From an uncultured Candidatus Melainabacteria bacterium (GTDB lineage: Bacteria; Cyanobacteriota; Vampirovibrionia; Gastranaerophilales; Gastranaerophilaceae): a stretch of DNA of 26,297 nt. How positions within the stretch are numbered: position 1 is the stretch's first letter; every line of letters starts with the position of its first letter. The translations under genes were made by a program, and so were the position numbers. The notes beneath the pieces were generated by a model. The model was not told the DNA's origin. It saw nothing but the letters and a program-made list of their open reading frames with translations, and ran no database searches. Positions 23,402-26,297 of the stretch are shown here, one piece after another. The stretch lies in NCBI GenBank assembly GCA_946622835.1, contig CAMOQI010000001.1:1-26297 (forward strand), in the 5' to 3' direction.

Positions 23402-25096
23402 TTATTTATCCTTTGATTTTAACATTGTATAACGTCTGCCGGTTTTTATAATTTTATATTCCGCATTTTCGACATTCAATAAGTCTTTATTTTTCACAAT
23501 AACTATATTATTTTCTTTGTTTAAATCTTCTTCCAGTAATTCTTTACTTATTTCATAAGATTCGTTATAATCTGCTTTTTTATCATTGTAATATATCAGA
23601 GAATATTTTCTATGCATTCCAAAAGATGAAATTGTATAATTTTTTTCTTTTGCATATTGCGCAAATTCAATCAAATCCTGCTGCCCGAATTTATAATCTA
23701 TTTTAAAGAATTTATCCGTGGCAAAACCGGAAATAAATGCCATAAACAAAACATAACAAATAAATATTCCAATATATTTTTTATATTTTAAACATAATAA
23801 TGTGCCTATCCCAAAAGATAATAAACACACAATAGTTACTATTTTTGCATCCGAGATATCGGCGTTTAATTGAGCAGGCAAATAATATTGCGTGAAAATC
23901 GCCCCAAAACCGGCAATTGCACAAAGCCAACCAAATATTTTCACAGTTAGATTAATCGTTTTTTCATATTGTTTTTTATTTATATAATCATCCCAAAAAG
24001 AGGCTGTAATTATTGCCAACGGAAAATATACAGGGAGAATATATGTAACCAATTTTGTTGATGATGCGGAATAAAACAGCAAAATAAATAACAAACAAAC
24101 CCAACTTAATGTTAAAATTTTACCCCTATTATCTAATTTTTCAAAATCAAAAGTTTTTATCTTACTCATCAAGTCAAGGTTTTTTATATTTTTTAATTTT
24201 TGTACCAATACCCCGACAAAAGAGAAAATCCACGGTACAAAACCCCATAAAATTACAACAAAATAATAATAAAACGGTTGTTTTCTGCCGATTTCATTAT
24301 TTTCTGTATTCAAAAATCTGTGCAGATGATGTTTTACAATATATTCTTCATAAAAAAGCGGATTATGTTTAATAAACATAACAATATGCCAAGGCAATAC
24401 CGACAATAAAAATACCAATATTCCGGGTAACATATATATCGGTCTGAAATTTTCTTTAAACCTTCTTGCTATTATAGAACAGAAAAACGCTACTCCAAAC
24501 GGAACAACAAAGCCCGGTACTCCTTTTGACATAACCGCAAGTCCTGAAAATAAATAAAATAACCACCAAAAATATTTTTTATTTTTTTCCTGACAGAAAA
24601 ATGTTTGAAAATAAACAATCAACGCCAAACCTATATAAAATGTTAATACAATATCCAAAATTGCATATTTTGCAAGAATTATAAATTCTAAAGATGTTGC
24701 CAAAACCAAAGATGCAACAACCCCAAATCCTCTGTTTACAATCTTTTTAAACGTAAAATAAACTATATAAGAAAATAAAAATCCTAATAAAGCAACAGGA
24801 AATCTTGCACTCCATTCGCTAACTTTTCCCCACAGAGCAAAAGATAAACACTCTTGCCAAAAATATAGTGGCGGTTTTTCAAAGAAAAATTCACCGTTTA
24901 AAAACAGAGTCAAAAAATCCTTTGTATTATACATATCTCTTGCCATTGAAACATATCGTGTTTCATCAACATCCATCAGGGGGTATGTTCCTATTGCGTG
25001 GAAAAATACCAAATAAAAAATTATACCCAAGGTTAATATTGTTAATATCTCAATATTTTTTTCCGTTATTTTTTTTAAATTATTTAAAATCTCCAT
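23402..25096 (-). CDS. GT39 family membrane glycosyltransferase (ArnT/PMT-like)
   Basis: From the start at 25096 this is a 564-residue polytopic membrane protein of the ArnT/dolichyl-phosphate-mannose type, which uses lipid-linked sugars to modify lipid A, glycans or proteins on the outer face of the inner membrane. The first periplasmic loop has DVDETRYVSMARDMY with the catalytic acidic residues, followed by FFEKPPLYFW, both hallmarks of the family. About ten or more hydrophobic segments follow, then a soluble C-terminal region of about 90 residues. The frame stays open to 25189, but AGGAGA directly precedes 25096 and the extra residues are not family-like. Donor and acceptor are unknown; modification of lipopolysaccharide fits the neighbours. 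Confidence 0.9.
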   Translation of the reverse strand: MEILNNLKKITEKNIEILTILTLGIIFYLVFFHAIGTYPLMDVDETRYVSMARDMYNTKDFLTLFLNGEFFFEKPPLYFWQECLSFALWGKVSEWSARFPVALLGFLFSYIVYFTFKKIVNRGFGVVASLVLATSLEFIILAKYAILDIVLTFYIGLALIVYFQTFFCQEKNKKYFWWLFYLFSGLAVMSKGVPGFVVPFGVAFFCSIIARRFKENFRPIYMLPGILVFLLSVLPWHIVMFIKHNPLFYEEYIVKHHLHRFLNTENNEIGRKQPFYYYFVVILWGFVPWIFSFVGVLVQKLKNIKNLDLMSKIKTFDFEKLDNRGKILTLSWVCLLFILLFYSASSTKLVTYILPVYFPLAIITASFWDDYINKKQYEKTINLTVKIFGWLCAIAGFGAIFTQYYLPAQLNADISDAKIVTIVCLLSFGIGTLLCLKYKKYIGIFICYVLFMAFISGFATDKFFKIDYKFGQQDLIEFAQYAKEKNYTISSFGMHRKYSLIYYNDKKADYNESYEISKELLEEDLNKENNIVIVKNKDLLNVENAEYKIIKTGRRYTMLKSKDK

Positions 25097-25145
25097 AAAT
25101 TCTCCTGAAAGATTACAAAATGTAAAAGTTTTATATTTTAAGGTT

Positions 25146-25154
25146 ATTTTATCA
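25146..25154 (-). promoter_or_regulatory. Possible extended -10 promoter of the GT39 gene
   Basis: TGATAAAAT on the minus strand (25154-25146) predicts a start near 25139 and a leader of about 43 bases ending in AGGAGA before the ATG at 25096. No good -35 is present. Confidence 0.35.
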
Positions 25155-25236
25155 CAAAAAACGGGTACATGATATATGGAAACATCCATTTTCTTTTTCT
25201 TTATTTTCTCCTACACACTAACCTTTTACCGAAAAA

Positions 25237-25358
25237 AGCCGTATAAGCGGCTATTTTTATTGCGGGGGTAAATATATCTAATTAAAAAAGGCGGGCAAAG
25301 CTTATCGCTTTGCCCGTTGTTACGTTGTTATTTACCCTGTTGGGCTGGAAAGCCCAAC
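25237..25358. repeat. Palindromic cluster: three hairpins and an enclosing inverted repeat
   Basis: Three perfect hairpins lie in 122 noncoding bases. They are AGCCG/CGGCT (25237-25241 and 25248-25252), CGGGCAAAGC/GCTTTGCCCG (25292-25301 and 25307-25316) and GTTGGGCT/AGCCCAAC with a GGAA loop (25339-25346 and 25351-25358). GGGTAAATA (25266-25274) and TATTTACCC (25329-25337) enclose the middle hairpin. GTTGTTA is directly repeated at 25316-25322 and 25324-25330. Confidence 0.7.
25284..25316 (-). terminator. Intrinsic terminator for the gene at 25368-26162
   Basis: Read on the minus strand, a perfect 10-bp stem with a five-base loop (25316-25292) is followed two bases later by six Ts (25289-25284). 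It lies about 50 bases after the stop codon of the upstream gene. A second, weaker stem with T6 follows at 25252-25231. Confidence 0.65.
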
Positions 25359-25367
25359 TTACATATT

Positions 25368-26162
25368 TTATTTTTTCAATAAATGTTGCACTTTATCATT
25401 TATTTTTGCCATAAAATCAGTTGTTCTTTTTTGAAAATCTTGAGTTAATTTATTTACTTCTTGTTCTTTACCTGTAAGCCTTGCAATTCTTCTAAATTCT
25501 TTACTTTCCGGAGCTACTTGAATATTTGCACCGTACATATCACCATATCTTGCTTGTGCTTGAAATTTTCCTGCTTTGCGAGATACATTTAATGCAATAT
25601 CATCTGTTAACGCATTTAATGATTTACCACCATCTAAAAATGCATTTGCTGTAACAGCTTCACCTTTGCGACCAAGAGATAATCTTGCTTTTATAACATT
25701 ATTTGCCGCTCCGGGATTTGTCATAGAAACAGCACCTGTTCCGATAACACTTTTACCATCCATAAATCTTACACCTGCAACAGTATATCCTGAACCTTGC
25801 TCTGTAGATTTATAAGAAATTTTTATTTTTGGATTTTTTGTTCGTTTTAAAAATTCTTTTAAAAATGGTTTATTTTTTGTCGGAACAAGCCTTAATTGAG
25901 TTTTTGTTAAGGTAAATGAACCTTCTGTACCTTTTAATTTTAATAAAGATTCATATACTTTTTCTAAAAGTGATTTTTTAGGTAATTTTATTTCCGGAAT
26001 TTTTTCAAAATCAAATTTTGCAACCTTAACTTTTCCATCAAAATTTATACCTTTCAATGCCCCTTTGTTCAAAACTTTTGCCGCATTTTTTACATAATCT
26101 CTTGCAACAACTTTTGCTGCAATTTTTTCTGCTGCATACATACCAATCTTTCCAATTCCCAT
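25368..26162 (-). CDS. Basic protein of unknown function
   Basis: A 264-residue Lys-rich protein that I do not recognise. The N-terminus (GIGKIGMYAAEKIAAKVVARDY) forms a long amphipathic helix. A middle part of about 80-190 has alternating polar and hydrophobic residues suggestive of beta structure (SGYTVAGVRFMDGKSVIGTG, then NALTDDIALNVSRKAGKFQAQARYG), and the C-terminus is helical (LTGKEQEVNKLTQDFQKRTT). There is no cleavable signal peptide or membrane segment. A strong AAAGGAG precedes the ATG, and the gene has its own terminator downstream and a structured leader upstream, so it is probably a real, independently regulated gene. It may be lineage specific. Confidence 0.75.
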   Translation of the reverse strand: MGIGKIGMYAAEKIAAKVVARDYVKNAAKVLNKGALKGINFDGKVKVAKFDFEKIPEIKLPKKSLLEKVYESLLKLKGTEGSFTLTKTQLRLVPTKNKPFLKEFLKRTKNPKIKISYKSTEQGSGYTVAGVRFMDGKSVIGTGAVSMTNPGAANNVIKARLSLGRKGEAVTANAFLDGGKSLNALTDDIALNVSRKAGKFQAQARYGDMYGANIQVAPESKEFRRIARLTGKEQEVNKLTQDFQKRTTDFMAKINDKVQHLLKK

Positions 26163-26174
26163 AATAATTTCTCC

Positions 26175-26218
26175 TTTACTTTCTAAATGTGTTTCCCCTT
26201 ATACTTTTAGAAAGTAAA
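26175..26218 (-). promoter_or_regulatory. 13-bp leader hairpin adjoining the Shine-Dalgarno of the gene at 25368-26162
   Basis: TTTACTTTCTAAA (26175-26187) and TTTAGAAAGTAAA (26206-26218) are perfect inverted copies with an 18-base loop. On the minus-strand mRNA the 3' arm runs directly into GGAG of the ribosome binding site (26174-26171), and the loop contains a second purine-rich AAGGGG. It may control translation initiation or be an operator in DNA. Confidence 0.55.
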
Positions 26219-26221
26219 ATC

Positions 26222-26297
26222 GGCTCAAAAGATTGCTATACACCCATCCCATCATATCATATCATATCATATAGGGCATTATAACTGGGTTTGAGCC
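26222..26297. repeat. 8-bp terminal inverted repeat flanking a pentanucleotide repeat at the window end
   Basis: GGCTCAAA (26222-26229) and TTTGAGCC (26290-26297) are inverted copies, the second ending at the last base of the window. Between them ATCAT is repeated four times (26251-26270, followed by ATA). A TATAAT on the minus strand (26283-26278) may be the -10 of the promoter for the gene at 25368-26162, with any -35 beyond the window. Confidence 0.6.

Noticed and set aside
25097..25189. Longer start for the GT39 protein
   Set aside because: AGGAGA directly precedes 25096, the extra residues are not family-like, and the likely promoter lies inside the extension.
1..26297. CRISPR arrays, tRNA or rRNA genes, insertion sequences, phage or defence genes
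   Set aside because: No regularly spaced repeats, cloverleaf sequences, transposase-like proteins or defence domains were seen on either strand.

Overview
The window looks like an AT-rich, compact chromosomal segment of a diderm bacterium, most likely a non-photosynthetic cyanobacterial relative (Vampirovibrionia/Gastranaerophilales type). This rests on the mixture of genes: a SpoIIIAA-like AAA ATPase with a C-terminal R3H domain (the Ycf45-type protein typical of Cyanobacteria and sister lineages), a lipopolysaccharide export set (LptB plus two LptF/LptG-type permeases), GT9 and GT39 glycosyltransferases, a LicD-family protein, and several small coiled-coil proteins I cannot place in a known family. 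The taxonomic call is inference; no rRNA or tRNA gene is visible to test it.

Layout. 1-642 (+): 3' part of an O-methyltransferase with an apparent frameshift, then a HIT-family protein. 639-1517 (-): HtpX-like M48 protease. 1687-2538 (+): spermidine synthase. 2541-6933 (-): a small Gln-rich protein, ThiL, a GAF-GGDEF-HD-GYP signalling protein and a GT9 glycosyltransferase. 7068-7607 (-): RsmD. 7781-8113 (+): a 110-residue protein of unknown function behind a long regulatory region. 8116-8955 (-): FolD. 9119-12269 (+): grpE, dnaJ and an exported beta-propeller protein. 12311-20118 (-): dnaN, a coiled-coil protein, an LptF/G permease, the R3H ATPase, then the lptB - lptF/G - phosphodiester glycosidase operon. 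20227-21132 (+): LicD-family protein. 21134-22375 (-): hisS. 22443-22826 (+): glyoxalase I. 22828-25096 (-): a YkgJ-type cysteine-cluster protein and an ArnT-like GT39. 25368-26162 (-): an unknown basic protein with a structured leader.

The genes are mainly housekeeping (translation, folate, thiamine, polyamine, protein quality control, replication clamp) mixed with envelope biogenesis. LptB, the two LptF/G permeases, the GT9, GT39 and LicD proteins and the periplasmic glycosidase together point to an outer membrane with a decorated lipopolysaccharide or related glycolipid.

The more unusual signals are regulatory and structural: (i) four genes without a Shine-Dalgarno sequence (rsmD, folD, hisS and the gene at 13566-14249) have a -10 box ending exactly seven bases before the A of ATG, which predicts leaderless mRNAs; (ii) interleaved inverted repeats of pseudoknot topology precede the GT9 gene; (iii) a compact palindromic element lies at 25237-25358; (iv) a 13-bp hairpin abuts the Shine-Dalgarno of the last gene, with a pentanucleotide repeat further upstream; (v) the HD-GYP domain of the GGDEF protein has lost several catalytic residues; (vi) most converging gene pairs overlap or are separated by only one or two bases. 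I saw no CRISPR array, tRNA, rRNA, insertion sequence or defence system.
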